A stretch of 48,566 bases of DNA from Acidobacteria bacterium Ga0077553 (GCA_001464575.1 LNFE01000270.1:1-48566), one strand, 5' to 3'. Counted from the stretch's first letter, positions 33,268-42,422 are shown. Notes: generated by a model not told the origin, from the letters alone. Made by a program: numbers and translations.

Positions 33268-34078
33268 ACCGCAGGGCCTCTTCGCCAAGCGTTTCGAGAA
33301 TGGCGATGCGCATGGCGTCGCCGGCCATGTGGCCATCTTTCGCCATGTGCCGCAGCTTCGACGTGTACCGCGCAATGTTGATGCCGTCCCGCGCCGAATA
33401 GCGTTCGTCGGCCGCGTGGGCGTGCTGCAGGAATTCGGTGACGTACTCGAGAATGCTCTCCTCGGCGAACGGCAGGTTCTCCCGGAGAATCGCCAGCTCC
33501 TCGTCGTAGTTCGGGAAGTCGATGAGAATCTGCGGCTGCAGCCGCGAATGGATGTACTCGGGCAGGTCGAAGGTGGAGCTGTCGTCGTTCATCGTCGACA
33601 CGATCCGGAACAGCGGATGCGCCTTGATCTTGATGCCCGCGATGATCGATTCGACATAGCGCCGGTTGTCGAGCAGCGGCGCCAGCGACGCCCACGACTT
33701 CTCGCTCATCCGGTTCCCTTCGTCGAGGATACAGATGCCGCCGCGGATCATCGCCGTCACCAGGCCCGAGGCGACATACCGCAGCTGCCCTTCGCCCTCG
33801 ATCACCGGCGTCACCAGCAAGTCTTCCGGTCGCGTATCGGAGGTGGCCTGCATGATGTAGACCTCGCGGCCCAACCGCTTGGCTGCGGCGTACGCCAGCG
33901 TCGTCTTCCCCACGCCGGGCTTGCCGACCAGCCGCGGACTCATCGGCAGATCCCGCTCGTCAATCACCAGCCACGCGGCCAGCAGTTGGCGCAGAACATC
34001 GTCCTGCCCCACCCATTCGATATTCAGTTCGTCCGGATGCGCCAGATGCAGGCGAACCCCATCAATTTCAACGACCAT
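33251..34078 (-). CDS. MoxR-type AAA+ ATPase
   Basis: A 275-residue ATPase of the MoxR/dynein-related AAA+ group. Walker A is GKPGVGKTTL (residues 52-61), Walker B is ICILDEGNRM, and the sensor region is LFRIVSTMNDDS. The N-terminal ~30 residues are acidic and may bind the partner. It is the first gene of a leftward set with the unknown 610-residue protein and DUF4197, and no von Willebrand (VWA) protein, the usual MoxR partner, is present. The ATG at 34078 is used; longer open sequence upstream runs into the divergent gene. It diverges from the gene at 34107 with a 28-base gap. Confidence 0.85.
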   Translation of the reverse strand: MVVEIDGVRLHLAHPDELNIEWVGQDDVLRQLLAAWLVIDERDLPMSPRLVGKPGVGKTTLAYAAAKRLGREVYIMQATSDTRPEDLLVTPVIEGEGQLRYVASGLVTAMIRGGICILDEGNRMSEKSWASLAPLLDNRRYVESIIAGIKIKAHPLFRIVSTMNDDSSTFDLPEYIHSRLQPQILIDFPNYDEELAILRENLPFAEESILEYVTEFLQHAHAADERYSARDGINIARYTSKLRHMAKDGHMAGDAMRIAILETLGEEALRYVPRA

Positions 34079-34106
34079 CCCGCCATTGTCGCAGTAAACT
34101 GGGAAC

Positions 34107-34691
34107 TTGTTGCTCCGTGCCTTCGCCTTCCTGTTGTGTGCGGCTCCCGCGTGGGCCGAGGTGGAGTTGCATCTCACCTTCCGGATGCTCGAAAAGGTGA
34201 TCAGCGAGCAGGTGTTTACCGCCGAAGGCCGGAAGTACGTGCGCGGTTCGAAGTCTGCGAAGTGCTCCTTCGCCTATCTGGAAATGCCGCGCATCGGGGA
34301 AACCGCGGGGCGGCTGATCGTGCGGGCCAAGTTCACCGGACGCTCCGCCATGGACTTCCTCGGCCGTTGCGTGGGAATGGGCGAATCGTTCGACGTCATC
34401 ATCCTGGCCACACCCTATGTCGACCAGACGCTGCTCCGGCTGAAAGAGGTGGTCGTCGAACCCGCCGATGGACGCAAGACGCTCTACTCGCGCCGCGTCT
34501 GCGAGGGCCTCGCCACCGAACTCCCGCGTCAAATGCAGTTCGATATCGCGCCGGAAGCCAAGCGAATCCTGGAAGCGCCTTCGCTCGATTTCCCCTTCTC
34601 CCGTTCGCTGAGCGCCTTCCAAGTGCCCCGGGTCTTCATGACGCCGGAGGCCGTCGTCGTCGCGCTCACCTTCCGGCTGCGGATCGAATAA
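34107..34691 (+). CDS. Secreted protein of unknown function
   Basis: A 194-residue exported protein starting at TTG 34107 or the adjacent TTG 34110, with a signal peptide (LLRAFAFLLCAAPAWA). The mature part is beta-rich with EVELHLTFRMLEKVISEQVF at its beginning and ALTFRLRIE at the end, and two cysteines in KCSFAYLEMP and LGRCVGMGE. The shape suggests an amphiphile-binding or BPI-like periplasmic protein, but there is no motif to support this. It ends exactly where the convergent permease gene ends, with no spacer. Its start is close to MoxR, but there is no evidence of a functional link. Confidence 0.55.
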   Translation: MLLRAFAFLLCAAPAWAEVELHLTFRMLEKVISEQVFTAEGRKYVRGSKSAKCSFAYLEMPRIGETAGRLIVRAKFTGRSAMDFLGRCVGMGESFDVIILATPYVDQTLLRLKEVVVEPADGRKTLYSRRVCEGLATELPRQMQFDIAPEAKRILEAPSLDFPFSRSLSAFQVPRVFMTPEAVVVALTFRLRIE

Positions 34692-35951
34692 CTACTCGTA
34701 CCGGAGCGCTTCCACCGGGTCGAGCCGCGCCGCCTTAAACGCCGGCCAGACGCCAAAGAACAACCCGATCCCCACGCTCACCCCGAAGCCGACGCCCACT
34801 GCCCACGGTGGCACCACGCTCGGCAGCGACGGCACCAGGAATCCCACCAGCAGCGTCACCAGAATCGAAATAATGATCCCGAGCAGACCCCCAATTCCGG
34901 TCAAGGTCACCGCCTCCGTCAGAAACTGAATCACGATATCGCTGCGCCGCGCGCCCAGCGCCTTCCGCGTCCCAATCTCTTTCGTCCGCTCGGTCACGCT
35001 AACGAGCATGATGTTCATCACCCCGATACCGCCCACCAGCAGGCCCAAGCCGGACAGCGCCGTCGATACGAGAATGATCAACCCGTTGATCGAGTTGAAC
35101 TGCGCAATAATCTGGTCCGCCGTCGTGATCGAAAAATCGTCCTCCGCCTCCGGCGGCGTCTTCCGGAACCGACGCAGCGTACCGCGGATCTCTTCCATCG
35201 CATCATCGCGCAAGCCCGGATAGGCCTTTGCCGTAATGCTGAACCGGTCAATCCCGGGGTACCGGAGCCGCGCCACCGACAGCGGCACCGTCACCTGGCG
35301 GTCCAGCGGGTTCTCGCCAAAGAAACCGCCCTTGGCCTCTTCCGTCACTCCAACGACGACGTACTCCTGTCCCGCTACGGTGATCGACTGCCCCACGGCC
35401 CCACCGGTCGGAAATAAAGCCTCGGCCAGCTTCGGGCCGATGATGCAAACCCGCGCTGCCCGCTGCTCCTCTTCCTGCGTAAACGGCCGCCCCGCAATGA
35501 AGTTCCGCGGATTCGTGATGAACACGGTCGCCGACGCGCCCTGCATGCTCACTTGGTCCGACTCATAGCCCGGCACCTTTGCCGTAATAGGGTTCCGCCC
35601 GATGATGCCAGGCAGAAACATCGTCACGCTCGTCTCCTGCACCGAAGGCACCAGCCGCTTGATCAACGCCGCATACTCCGGCCCCACCGGCCGTCGGCGC
35701 AGCTCCTTCACGCGCGGCTCCTGGTTCGGGTCGCCCGAGTAGCGGCCAATAAATACATTATCCGGCCCAAACTCGGCGAAAAACGTGGTGATGCCCTGCT
35801 GCAGGCCCGTCAACAAACTCGACACCGTAACCACCGTCGTAATGCCGATCACAATGCCAAGAATCGTCAGCAGCGACCGGAAGCGGTTCGCCCACACCGA
35901 GTCGAGCGCTACCCCGATCGTCTCCGTCAATGAGATGGTTCCTACGGTCAT
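34692..35951 (-). CDS. MacB-type ABC transporter permease (FtsX domain)
   Basis: A 419-residue permease. The first membrane helix is near residues 24-42 (SLLTILGIVIGITTVVTVSS), followed by a large periplasmic core domain and three C-terminal helices with GGIGVMNIMLVSVTERTKEI, the FtsX signature, and IGTRKALGARRSDIV. This is MacB_PCD plus FtsX architecture. The ATPase and HlyD-like partners of MacAB are not in the window on this side. It ends with LDPVEALRYE, as the upstream permease does. The ATG at 35951 is used, eight bases after the previous gene. It probably exports a lipid, peptide or drug; the substrate is unknown. Confidence 0.87.
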   Translation of the reverse strand: MTVGTISLTETIGVALDSVWANRFRSLLTILGIVIGITTVVTVSSLLTGLQQGITTFFAEFGPDNVFIGRYSGDPNQEPRVKELRRRPVGPEYAALIKRLVPSVQETSVTMFLPGIIGRNPITAKVPGYESDQVSMQGASATVFITNPRNFIAGRPFTQEEEQRAARVCIIGPKLAEALFPTGGAVGQSITVAGQEYVVVGVTEEAKGGFFGENPLDRQVTVPLSVARLRYPGIDRFSITAKAYPGLRDDAMEEIRGTLRRFRKTPPEAEDDFSITTADQIIAQFNSINGLIILVSTALSGLGLLVGGIGVMNIMLVSVTERTKEIGTRKALGARRSDIVIQFLTEAVTLTGIGGLLGIIISILVTLLVGFLVPSLPSVVPPWAVGVGFGVSVGIGLFFGVWPAFKAARLDPVEALRYE

Positions 35952-35959
35952 CGTGTCCC

Positions 35960-37167
35960 CTAATCCGCCCGCAGCGCTTCCACCGGGTCCAGGCTCGCCG
36001 CCTTCGACGCCGGGTACCACCCCGAAATTACGCCTACCGCACTCGAGACGAAGATCGCGAGGAACACATAGGCGCCCGTTATCTCGAGCGGCGCATTGAA
36101 CACAATGGAAAGCCCTTCCGTTAGCACGTAGGCCAGGCCCAGTCCAATCGCCCCGCCAATCATCGACATCATCAGCGACTCAATCAGGAACTGCATCAAA
36201 ATGTCGCTCTTCCGCGCCCCCAGCGACTTGCGCACGCCAATCTCCCGCGTCCGTTCCGTCACGCTCACGAGCATAATGTTCATGATCACGATGCCGCCAA
36301 CAACCAGCGAAATCATCGTCACCGGCACCACCACCACCTTGATCAGCCCAAGCACCTGATCAATAAACGCCCGGATCGAATCCGGCGTCAGGAAGTCGAA
36401 GTTATCCACCTGCCCCGGCCGCGTGCGAAACCGCGTCCGCAGCGCCATGCGGGTAATGTCCAGACTCTCATCGAGCGTCAGGCCCGTCTCCGGGCGCGGC
36501 TTGGCAAAAATCGTAATGTTGTTACCGAGTTGTCCTGCGACCGTCCGCCCGCATTCCCCAGCTTCTCCTGCACTCCCAGCACGGTGAACTCGTAGCCGCG
36601 AACGGTGATCTTCCCGCCAATCGGCGAAACGCCCACAAACAGCTTCTCCCGCACCTCATCGCCGATGACGCAAACGTACTGCCGCGTACGCTCCTCCTGG
36701 TCGGTGAAAAAGCGCCCATCCGTCAATACCACGTCGCGGATGCTCGGCAGCACCGCACCCGTACCCAGAATAGCCGCGCCTTCGTAGGTGGTCTCTGCGC
36801 GCTTGATGTCCTCAACGCGCGTCCGGTATGGAGCATACAGAATCTGGTCGCCGGTCGTCAGCCGCAGGTAGTCGAGATCGTCCCCGCGAATCTGCTTGTT
36901 CACCCGCAGCTTCTCGGCCCGCTCCTTGCGGGTTAGCCGCCCGACATTGGCAATTTGTGCAATGAGATACGTCTCGCTGCCGAACGCTTTCGACGTTGTA
37001 ACTTCCGCATAGTTGCCCAATCCTTCAATCGCGGCGCCCACCAGCACCACGCTGGTCACCCCAATGATAATGCCCAGCAGCGTCAGAAACGTGCGCAGCT
37101 TGTGCGCGCGCAACGAACTGGCGGCCAGGCTGATCGCGGTGAAGAATTGATATCGAAAGGAGGACAC
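35960..37167 (-). pseudogene. Second MacB-type permease, short internal deletion with frameshift
   Basis: A related permease split in two frames. The first begins at GTG 37167 (site AAAGGAAAG) with SSLRAHKLRTFLTLLGIIIG and the periplasmic core up to EKLGNAGGRSQDNSV near 36530. There the frame changes; the sequel GNNITIFAKPRPETG through GGIVIMNIMLVSVTERTREI to LDPVEALRAD lies in another frame. Relatives have about a dozen residues (a conserved IP-like strand) between these parts, and they are absent. The bases TCGGT at the junction can be read in both frames (AAC TCG GTA and TTC GGT AAC), as left by slippage between two TCGGT copies. The permease is probably inactive. Confidence 0.8.
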
Positions 37168-37272
37168 GAGACTTTCCTTTCAGAATGACACAGCCGCCCG
37201 GACGGCTGATTAAAGATATGCAAATCTCTCCACGCCGCCCGCCCCTGCCCCGTCATACGATAATGAGACTGT

Positions 37273-37755
37273 ATGCGAAACCTTGCCGCTTCTAATCGCC
37301 GGATCACCCGCAGGGGCTTCACCCTGATGGAACTGATGATCGTCGTCGCCATCATCTTCGTGATTCTGGCCATCGCCGTACCCAAGTACAACCAGTCCAA
37401 GATGCTCGCCAACGAGACGGCGGCCACCCGCATGATCGGCACCATCCATACAACCCAGGCGCAGTACCAAAGCCAGTTTGGCCGCTACGCCGTCACGCTG
37501 CAGGAACTCGGACCACCCGCCAGTGGCCAGCCCAGCGCGGCCGCCGCGGACCTCATCCCCGGCGACCTTGCCCTGGGCCGCAAAGGCGGTTTTAACTTCC
37601 AAATGCAAGGAACCCCGGGCGGCTATACCCTCACCGTGACGCCGGAATCTTACAACGGCACCGGACGCCGCAGTTTCTTTTCCGATCAGAGTATGGTGAT
37701 CCGTGAGAACTGGGGACCCGAGCCGGCGACGGCGTCGAGTAGTGAAATCAAGTAG
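37273..37755 (+). CDS. Type IV pilin-like protein
   Basis: A 160-residue prepilin. The class III signal is RRGFTLMELMIVVAIIFVIL: cleavage by prepilin peptidase occurs after the glycine and leaves phenylalanine at +1 and glutamate at +5. The globular C-terminal domain follows (GRYAVTLQELGPP, then GFNFQMQGTPGGYTLTV), a pattern seen in pseudopilins of the type II secretion system or minor pilins. No assembly genes are nearby, so it may be an orphan. It precedes the Gly/Met/Pro-rich protein by 68 bases and may be independent. Confidence 0.83.
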   Translation: MRNLAASNRRITRRGFTLMELMIVVAIIFVILAIAVPKYNQSKMLANETAATRMIGTIHTTQAQYQSQFGRYAVTLQELGPPASGQPSAAAADLIPGDLALGRKGGFNFQMQGTPGGYTLTVTPESYNGTGRRSFFSDQSMVIRENWGPEPATASSSEIK

Positions 37756-37823
37756 TTAGGTGGTTTTACAAAACTTAAACTGACGGCTCGAACAATTGTC
37801 GTCATCCTACGTAAGAGACTGTG

Positions 37824-39029
37824 ATGCAACTTACGTACCGCCTTCTGCTGCTGTTTGTTCTTAGCCTGGCTGCCTTCGGCCAGCAGGCCCGCGTGTTGGG
37901 CACCGTGCAATCCGCCGTTCCCACCCTTCAAGTCAAAACCGACCAGGGCCAGGTGCTTGAAGTCGCACTGACCGAAAAAGCCACCATTCGCAAAGTCGCC
38001 CCTGGCGCGAAAGACCTCAGCGGCGCGCAGACCGTCTCTATCGACGACCTCGCGTCCGGCGATCGGGTGCTGCTCCGCGGTGCCCTGAACGGCGCGGCCT
38101 TCTCCGCCGAAAGCATCATCCTGATGAGCTCCCGCGAGATCGCCCAGAAGAATCAGGCGGAAACCGCCGAGTGGACCAAGCGGGGCATCTCCGGGCTCGT
38201 CGACAAAGTGGACGCGGCGGCCAACGAGATCACAGTGATCGTCCGGGGTCCGGAAGGTCCCAAGCCGGCCAAAGTCACCGTCACCGAAAAGACGGATATC
38301 AAGCGCTACGCCAAGGATTCGGTGAAGTATTCGAGCGCCCAGGCGAGCAAACTCGCCGAAGTCAAAAAGGGCGATCAGCTCCGCGCCATGGGCGTGAAAA
38401 GCGAAGACGGCGCTACCGTCGCCGCTGAACGCATCATCTACGGCACCTTCAAGTCCGCCGCCGGGGTCATCACCGCCATCAACGCCGAAACCAAGGAAGT
38501 TACCGTGAAGGACTGGCAGAACGAAAAGCCGGTCGTGATTCAGCTGTCCGCCGAAACCACGGTTAAGAAAATGCCCGCCATGGGCGGCATGGGCATGGGA
38601 ATGGGCCGGCCTCCGGGCATGGGACCTGGCGGCCCCGGTGGTCCGGGCGGCCCTCCCCCCGGTGCCGCCGGCGGCGCTGGCTCCGGCCGCGGCGGAGGTC
38701 CCGGCGGTCCCGGCATGGGCGGCATGGGCGGCATGCGCCCCGGCGGCTTCGATCCCTCCCAGATGATCGAGCGCCTTCCCGCCGCTTCTTTCGCTGACCT
38801 TGCCGTCGGCGACACCATCATGATTGCCAGCACCCCCACCGACAAGCCCGATCGCCTGGTTGCAATCACGGTCGTCGGAGGCGCGGAACGCATCCTCACC
38901 ATGCTCACCATGCAGGCTCAGGCCGGCGCCGGCGCGGCCGCCGGCCCCCCGGGCGGCATGCGCGGCGGCGGAATGGGCGGCGGCATGGGTGGCCTCGACG
39001 CCATCATGGGCATGCCCGGCATCCAGTAA
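37824..39029 (+). CDS. Secreted DUF5666-like protein with Gly/Met/Pro-rich region
   Basis: A 401-residue exported protein with signal peptide (LTYRLLLLFVLSLAAFGQ). It contains several OB-fold-like repeats, each with a strand then GDRVLLRG or GDQLRAMGV (about residues 60-210), as in DUF5666 proteins. Residues about 250-310 form a low-complexity tract dominated by G, M and P, with RPPGMGPGGPGGPGGPPPG, and the C-terminus ends in a second MRGGGMGGGMGGLD tract. ATG 37824 is preferred to GTG 37821. It lies 33 bases before the TonB-dependent receptor, which has a similar tract. Role unknown; the low-complexity tract may bind the receptor or another surface partner. Confidence 0.72.
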   Translation: MQLTYRLLLLFVLSLAAFGQQARVLGTVQSAVPTLQVKTDQGQVLEVALTEKATIRKVAPGAKDLSGAQTVSIDDLASGDRVLLRGALNGAAFSAESIILMSSREIAQKNQAETAEWTKRGISGLVDKVDAAANEITVIVRGPEGPKPAKVTVTEKTDIKRYAKDSVKYSSAQASKLAEVKKGDQLRAMGVKSEDGATVAAERIIYGTFKSAAGVITAINAETKEVTVKDWQNEKPVVIQLSAETTVKKMPAMGGMGMGMGRPPGMGPGGPGGPGGPPPGAAGGAGSGRGGGPGGPGMGGMGGMRPGGFDPSQMIERLPAASFADLAVGDTIMIASTPTDKPDRLVAITVVGGAERILTMLTMQAQAGAGAAAGPPGGMRGGGMGGGMGGLDAIMGMPGIQ

Positions 39030-39062
39030 CCACCCTTCGAATCCACCAACGAGAACCCTTCC

Positions 39063-41945
39063 ATGACTCGCTTACTATTCGTGTCTTTATTTTTGCTGCA
39101 AGCCCTGCTGGCGCAAGTGTCCACCATCAAAGGGCGCGTTACTGACCCCTCCGATGCCATCGTCCCCGGCGCCGTCGTCACGCTCCGCAAGGCCGGTTCC
39201 CGCGATCTGCGCCAAACCACCAACGAAGAGGGCGTCTACGAATTCAAGAACGTGCAGGCCGGCGCCTACACTATTCGCATCCAAAAGCCCGGCTTCGCCC
39301 TCTACGCCGCGGACGGAATCGCCATCTCCGGCGCCTCCTCCTTCGATGTCCGCCTGTCCCTCGCCACCGACGCCCAAACCCTGAAAGTGGAAGACGAACA
39401 AAACGCCGTCACCACCGACGCGCAGCAAAACGCCGGCGCCCTCGTCCTCCGGGAAGCCGAACTCAAGAGCCTCTCCGACGACCCCGACCAACTCGCCCAG
39501 GAGCTCCAAGCCCTCGCCGGCCCCGGCGCCGGTCCCAACGGCGGCCAGATCTTTATCGACGGCTTCACCGGCGGACGCCTGCCCCCCAAGTCCTCCATCC
39601 GCGAAATCCGCATCAACCAGAATCCCTACTCCGCCGAGTTCGACCGCATCGGCTTCGGCCGCATCGAAATTCTCACCAAGCCCGGCACCGACAAGTTCCG
39701 CGGCGATGCCTTCTTCAACTTCTCCGACGAAACCTTCAACTCCCGCAATCCCTTCTCCGCCAACAAAGCGCCCTACCAGTCCCGCCTCTTCGGCGGCCGC
39801 ATCAGCGGACCCATCAATAAAAAGTCCTCCTTCGGCCTCGATGTCGAAGGCCGCAATGTCGACGAAAACGCCGTGATCAACGCCACCCTGCTCGACGACG
39901 CCCTCCAGCCCTTCCGGCTCATCGGGGGCCGCGTCGACTACGCCCTCAACGACAAGAACACCCTCGTCGCCCGCTATAACTTCTCCCCTATCACCAACGA
40001 CAACCAAGGCGTCGGCCAGTTCACCCTGCCCTCACGCTCCTTCTCGACCAGGGACACCGACCATACCGTCCAACTGACCGAAACCGCCATCCTCAGCGCG
40101 TCCATGATCAACGAGACCCGCTTCCAGTACAACCACTCCAACACCCGCCAGAACGGCGATAACTCCATCCCCGCCCTCGAAGTCCTCGAAGCCTTCAGCG
40201 GCGGCGGCGTCCAGGTCGGCCAAGCCAGCCAGGTCACCAAGCGCGCCGAAATTCAGAACATTACGACGATCATCAAAGGCCGTCACAGCATCAAGTGGGG
40301 CGGCCGCGTCCGCACCGGCTCCAATACCGACACCTCGCCCAACAACTTCGGCGGCACGTTCACCTTCGCCGGCGGCATCGTCAACGGCGAACAGATCACC
40401 TCCCTTGAACGCTACCGCCGCACGCTGCTCTACCAGCAGCAAGGCCTCAGCGCCGCGCAAATCCGCGCCCTCGGCGGCGGAGCCACCCAATTCACCATCA
40501 ATGGCGGCAACCCCCTCGCCTCCGTCCGCCAAACCGACCTCGGCCTCTTCCTCACCGACGATTGGCGTATCAAGCCCAACCTCACCTTCTCGGCCGGCCT
40601 CCGCTGGGAAGACCAAACCAACATCTCCAACCACAATAACTTCGCCCCCCGCATCGGCCTCACCTGGGGCGTCGACGGCGGCGCGAACAAAGCAGCGAAA
40701 TCCGTCCTCCGCGTCGGCACCGGTATCTTCTACGACCGCTTGGGCGAAAATCTCACCCTGCAAGCCCAACGCTTCAACGGCACGAATCAGGTGAACTACA
40801 TCGTCCAGAATCCGGACTTCTTCCCCAATATCCCGTCGCTGAATACCCTCAGCCAGTTCCAGACTCAGCAGACCATCCGCAGCCTCTACGGCGATATCCG
40901 CACCCCCTACCAGATTCAAACCTCCATCGGCATCGACCGGCAGTTGCCGAAGAACACGACTGTCGCCGTGAACTACGTCTTCAGCCGCGGCGTCCATACC
41001 CTCCGCACCCGCAACATCAACGCCCCCGTCAACGGCGTCTTCCCCTACGGCCCCGTCGGCAATCTGTTCCAGTTCGAGTCCACCGGCTTCTCCCGGCAGA
41101 ATCAGCTGATCACCAACTTCAACACCCGCTTCAGCAGACGCGTCAGCCTCTTCGGCGTCTACCTCCTCGGCCGCGCCATGAGCGATGCCGACGGCACCGG
41201 CTCCTTCCCGGCCGATAACTACGACCTCCGGAACGAATACAGCTACTCGGCCTTCGACGTCCGCCACCGCTTCATCATGGGCGGCAGCATGACCGCCAAA
41301 TGGGGAGTCTCGTTCAACCCGTTCGTCATCGCCAGCACCGGAGCCCCGTTCAATATCACCACCGGCCGGGACAATAACCTTGACACCCAGTTCAACGACC
41401 GCCCCGCCTTCGCCAACACCGCCACCGGCCCGGGCGTCATCAGCACCGCCTGGGGCAACTTCCTCACCACGCCCGGCCCCAACGACGTCATCATCCCCCG
41501 CAACTTGGGCCGCGGCCCCGGCTCGTTCACCATCAATCTCCGCGCCAGCAAGACCTTCGGCTTCGGCAGGTCCGGCGAGTCCGGCCTTAACGACGGCGGC
41601 ATGCCCCCCGGCATGGGCGGCGGCGGTCGCGGCGGCCCTGGCGGCGGTGGCCCGCCTCCCGGAATGGGCGGCGGCCGTGGCCCCGGCGGCCCTGGCGGCA
41701 TGTTCGGCGGCGCCTCCACCGGCAAACGCTACAACATGACCGTCTCGGTCCAAGCCCGCAACCTGCTCAACTACGTCAACCCCGCCCAGCCCGGCGGGAA
41801 CCTCAGCTCTCCGCTCTTCGGCATCTCCACCCAACTCGGCGGCGGCTTCGGCCCTCGGCCCGGCGGTGGCGGCGGTGGCCCCGGTGGCGGTGGCGGCGCG
41901 GCGGCCAACCGCCTCATCGAACTCCAACTCCGCTTCTCGTTCTAA
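39063..41945 (+). CDS. Oar-like TonB-dependent receptor with carboxypeptidase regulatory-like domain
   Basis: A 960-residue outer membrane receptor. After a signal peptide (RLLFVSLFLLQALLAQ) is a carboxypeptidase regulatory-like domain (GRVTDPSDAIVPGAVVTLR, about residues 23-100), then a plug domain (FIDGFTGG...SIREIRINQNPYSAEF, with GRIEILTKPGTD) and a long beta-barrel. The C-terminus ends LRFSF, the aromatic residue recognised by the BAM machinery. A Gly/Pro/Met tract (GGMPPGMGGGGRGGPGG) interrupts the last strands. This type is abundant in Acidobacteria and is thought to import oligosaccharides or other nutrients. It is last in the group from 37824 and ends at a hairpin terminator. Confidence 0.9.
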   Translation: MTRLLFVSLFLLQALLAQVSTIKGRVTDPSDAIVPGAVVTLRKAGSRDLRQTTNEEGVYEFKNVQAGAYTIRIQKPGFALYAADGIAISGASSFDVRLSLATDAQTLKVEDEQNAVTTDAQQNAGALVLREAELKSLSDDPDQLAQELQALAGPGAGPNGGQIFIDGFTGGRLPPKSSIREIRINQNPYSAEFDRIGFGRIEILTKPGTDKFRGDAFFNFSDETFNSRNPFSANKAPYQSRLFGGRISGPINKKSSFGLDVEGRNVDENAVINATLLDDALQPFRLIGGRVDYALNDKNTLVARYNFSPITNDNQGVGQFTLPSRSFSTRDTDHTVQLTETAILSASMINETRFQYNHSNTRQNGDNSIPALEVLEAFSGGGVQVGQASQVTKRAEIQNITTIIKGRHSIKWGGRVRTGSNTDTSPNNFGGTFTFAGGIVNGEQITSLERYRRTLLYQQQGLSAAQIRALGGGATQFTINGGNPLASVRQTDLGLFLTDDWRIKPNLTFSAGLRWEDQTNISNHNNFAPRIGLTWGVDGGANKAAKSVLRVGTGIFYDRLGENLTLQAQRFNGTNQVNYIVQNPDFFPNIPSLNTLSQFQTQQTIRSLYGDIRTPYQIQTSIGIDRQLPKNTTVAVNYVFSRGVHTLRTRNINAPVNGVFPYGPVGNLFQFESTGFSRQNQLITNFNTRFSRRVSLFGVYLLGRAMSDADGTGSFPADNYDLRNEYSYSAFDVRHRFIMGGSMTAKWGVSFNPFVIASTGAPFNITTGRDNNLDTQFNDRPAFANTATGPGVISTAWGNFLTTPGPNDVIIPRNLGRGPGSFTINLRASKTFGFGRSGESGLNDGGMPPGMGGGGRGGPGGGGPPPGMGGGRGPGGPGGMFGGASTGKRYNMTVSVQARNLLNYVNPAQPGGNLSSPLFGISTQLGGGFGPRPGGGGGGPGGGGGAAANRLIELQLRFSF

Positions 41946-41952
41946 ACACGAA

Positions 41953-41990
41953 AAGGGTCAGAAGATAGCGTCGGCCATCTTCTGACCCTT
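41953..41990 (+). terminator. Hairpin terminator of the TonB-dependent receptor gene
   Basis: A perfect 14-bp stem (41953-41966 with 41977-41990) around a 10-base loop, followed by CTCTCTTTT, starts 8 bases after the receptor stop codon. The T run is interrupted by Cs, so efficiency is uncertain, but the stem is strong. The other convergent ends in the window, for which I see no terminator, overlap instead. Confidence 0.75.
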
Positions 41991-42007
41991 CTCTCTTTTG
42001 CCCTCAT

Positions 42008-42382
42008 CTAGCGGCCCAACGCCACCAAGCGATCCGATCCCTGCTCCTTGACCCACTGCGGCGTGTTCAGAACATTCCGCGGTTCTCCTGGCCGCCAGAA
42101 TTCGGTGAGTGCACATCGCCCGGCATCAGTACACCGGAACCGGATCGCTCCCTGCGCCTCCTTGCTCGCGTCGCCTTGCGCCAGCCGGATCACCATCACT
42201 GACTGCATGGTCGCCTGATTCCGCAAAACCCACGATACGCCATTGGTCCCCGAAACCTCCCGCAGCGCGTACGCACCACCCGGCAACTTCACCCCCGCCG
42301 CCTCGAACGGGAAGGGAACCTTCGCCGCTACCTCCGCAAATCCAGCCGTCGCCAGCATCAACATCAAAATTGTCGTCTTCAT
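42008..42382 (-). CDS. Small secreted protein with FPF motif, paralogue of the next gene
   Basis: A 124-residue exported protein, ATG 42382 with AAAGGAG site. Signal peptide MKTTILMLMLATAGFA, then a beta-rich domain opening AKVPFPFEAAGVKLPGG. Two cysteines sit in RFRCTDAGRCALTEF, likely a disulfide. The FPF-x(n)-LPAG pattern is common in small acidobacterial secreted proteins of unknown function. It is a paralogue of 42423-42803, 40 bases upstream, and the two form one transcript. Role unknown. Confidence 0.65.
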   Translation of the reverse strand: MKTTILMLMLATAGFAEVAAKVPFPFEAAGVKLPGGAYALREVSGTNGVSWVLRNQATMQSVMVIRLAQGDASKEAQGAIRFRCTDAGRCALTEFWRPGEPRNVLNTPQWVKEQGSDRLVALGR

Positions 42383-42422
42383 GGTCGTTCTCCTTTAAAG
42401 ATCTCTGTCTTCTACTGCTGCC

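Noticed and set aside
31780..33381. 533-codon plus-strand frame opposite the MoxR partner
   Set aside because: Composition is dominated by R, H, L and Q. The minus strand is coupled by overlaps to MoxR and DUF4197, supporting it as the real gene.
38570..38760. Gly/Met/Pro tract in the DUF5666-like gene as a tandem repeat array or CRISPR-like element
   Set aside because: The unit lengths are irregular and the frame is maintained, so it is a low-complexity coding region.
40032..41927. Long open frame of 631 codons on the minus strand opposite the TonB-dependent receptor
   Set aside because: It is the mirror of a high-GC gene with strong third-position bias. The translated product is Gly/Ala/Val/Asp-rich without motifs, and no ribosome site is present.
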